A stretch of 6,251 nt of DNA, taken from positions 1-6,251 of the forward strand of contig LVVU01000109.1 in NCBI GenBank assembly GCA_006954465.1. Reading direction: 5' to 3'. Positions 6,039-6,251 of this stretch are shown here, in pieces (the first letter of the stretch is position 1; every line of letters starts with the position of its first letter). The notes under the pieces were generated by a model, which was given only the letters and a program-made list of their open reading frames with translations, had not been told where the DNA came from and did no database searches. The translations under genes were made by a program, and so were the position numbers. Origin of the DNA: Candidatus Methanoprimaticola hominis (GTDB taxonomy: Archaea > Thermoplasmatota > Thermoplasmata > Methanomassiliicoccales > Methanomethylophilaceae).

Positions 6039-6251
6039 TCACAGGAATCCGGAGCTCAGCAGCGCGCCTCCGACGGCTCCGATGTACTGGGAGTCGTGGG
6101 GGACGATGGGCTTCTCACCCAGGACCTCCCCGACCTGCGTGACGAGACCGGAGATCAGGGACGTTCCGCCGACCTGGATGATGGGGCGCCTGACATCGAT
6201 CTCCTGGAGCTGCTGCTCGTAGACCTGCTCGGCGACCGAGTGGCATGCCGC
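6039..6251 (-). CDS. mmp15: Methanogenesis marker protein 15, C-terminal part (BadF/BadG-type ATPase)
   Basis: Only the last 70 residues are in the window; the gene continues beyond 6251. The segment has the C-terminal ATPase signature of the BadF/BadG/BcrA/BcrD (ASKHA) family: a [13 protein letters not shown] strand-turn where the glycines contact adenosine (23-35), and [15 protein letters not shown] near the end (55-69). Members of this family hydrolyse ATP to push low-potential electrons into enzymes such as dehydratases and benzoyl-CoA reductase. Marker protein 15 is the methanogen-specific branch. The assignment rests on this fold plus the position directly upstream of mmp17 and mmp7, because the N-terminal domain and Fe-S ligands are outside the window. 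It ends with TGA three bases before the first mmp17 ATG. An ordinary CoA-enzyme activase is the alternative. Confidence 0.75.
   Translation of the reverse strand, partial: AACHSVAEQVYEQQLQEIDVRRPIIQVGGTSLISGLVTQVGEVLGEKPIVPHDSQYIGAVGGALLSSGFL

Overview
The window looks like a piece of a methanogenic archaeal chromosome, most likely a GC-rich member of Methanomassiliicoccales (Thermoplasmatota). The methanogen assignment is the firmer part: three consecutive genes match methanogenesis marker proteins 15, 17 and 7, which occur essentially only in organisms with methyl-coenzyme M reductase (MCR). The order-level assignment is an inference from GC-rich coding DNA beside AT-rich intergenic DNA, from gene style, and from the absence of TAG stops.

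Layout. Positions 1-549 are non-coding as far as I can see. The first ~400 bases are AT-rich and hold a TATA-like stretch and several inverted repeats, including a notable 11-bp one at 203-244. Bases ~420-549 are GC- and pyrimidine-rich with two adjacent hairpins and a TATA-like box just before the only plus-strand gene. That gene (550-1218) encodes a HAD-family phosphatase and may be transcribed leaderless. Everything else (1292-6251) runs on the minus strand. In transcription order it is the 3' end of mmp15 (BadF/BadG-type ATPase), mmp17, mmp7, a DUF123 (GIY-YIG-like) protein, and a large 916-residue FAD-linked oxidase. The first four are packed with gaps or overlaps of only a few bases and form a translationally coupled operon. 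The oxidase follows after 55 bases, with its own strong ribosome binding site and a possible own promoter. The oxidase and HAD genes converge on a short region with two hairpins and T-rich tracts that can end the minus-strand transcript.

How they work together. Mmp7 and Mmp17 are components or accessories of the machinery that assembles and reductively activates MCR. Mmp15 belongs to an ATPase family whose members drive low-potential electron transfer into metalloenzymes, so an operon for MCR activation is a sensible reading. DUF123 is co-translated with mmp7, but its role is unknown. The most unusual item is the oxidase. It is an end-to-end tandem duplication of a GlcD-like protein in which the second half keeps the FAD-binding signatures and the first half has lost them. 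Its codon usage also suggests high expression. Whether it works with the MCR-activation genes or only sits downstream of them cannot be decided from the sequence.
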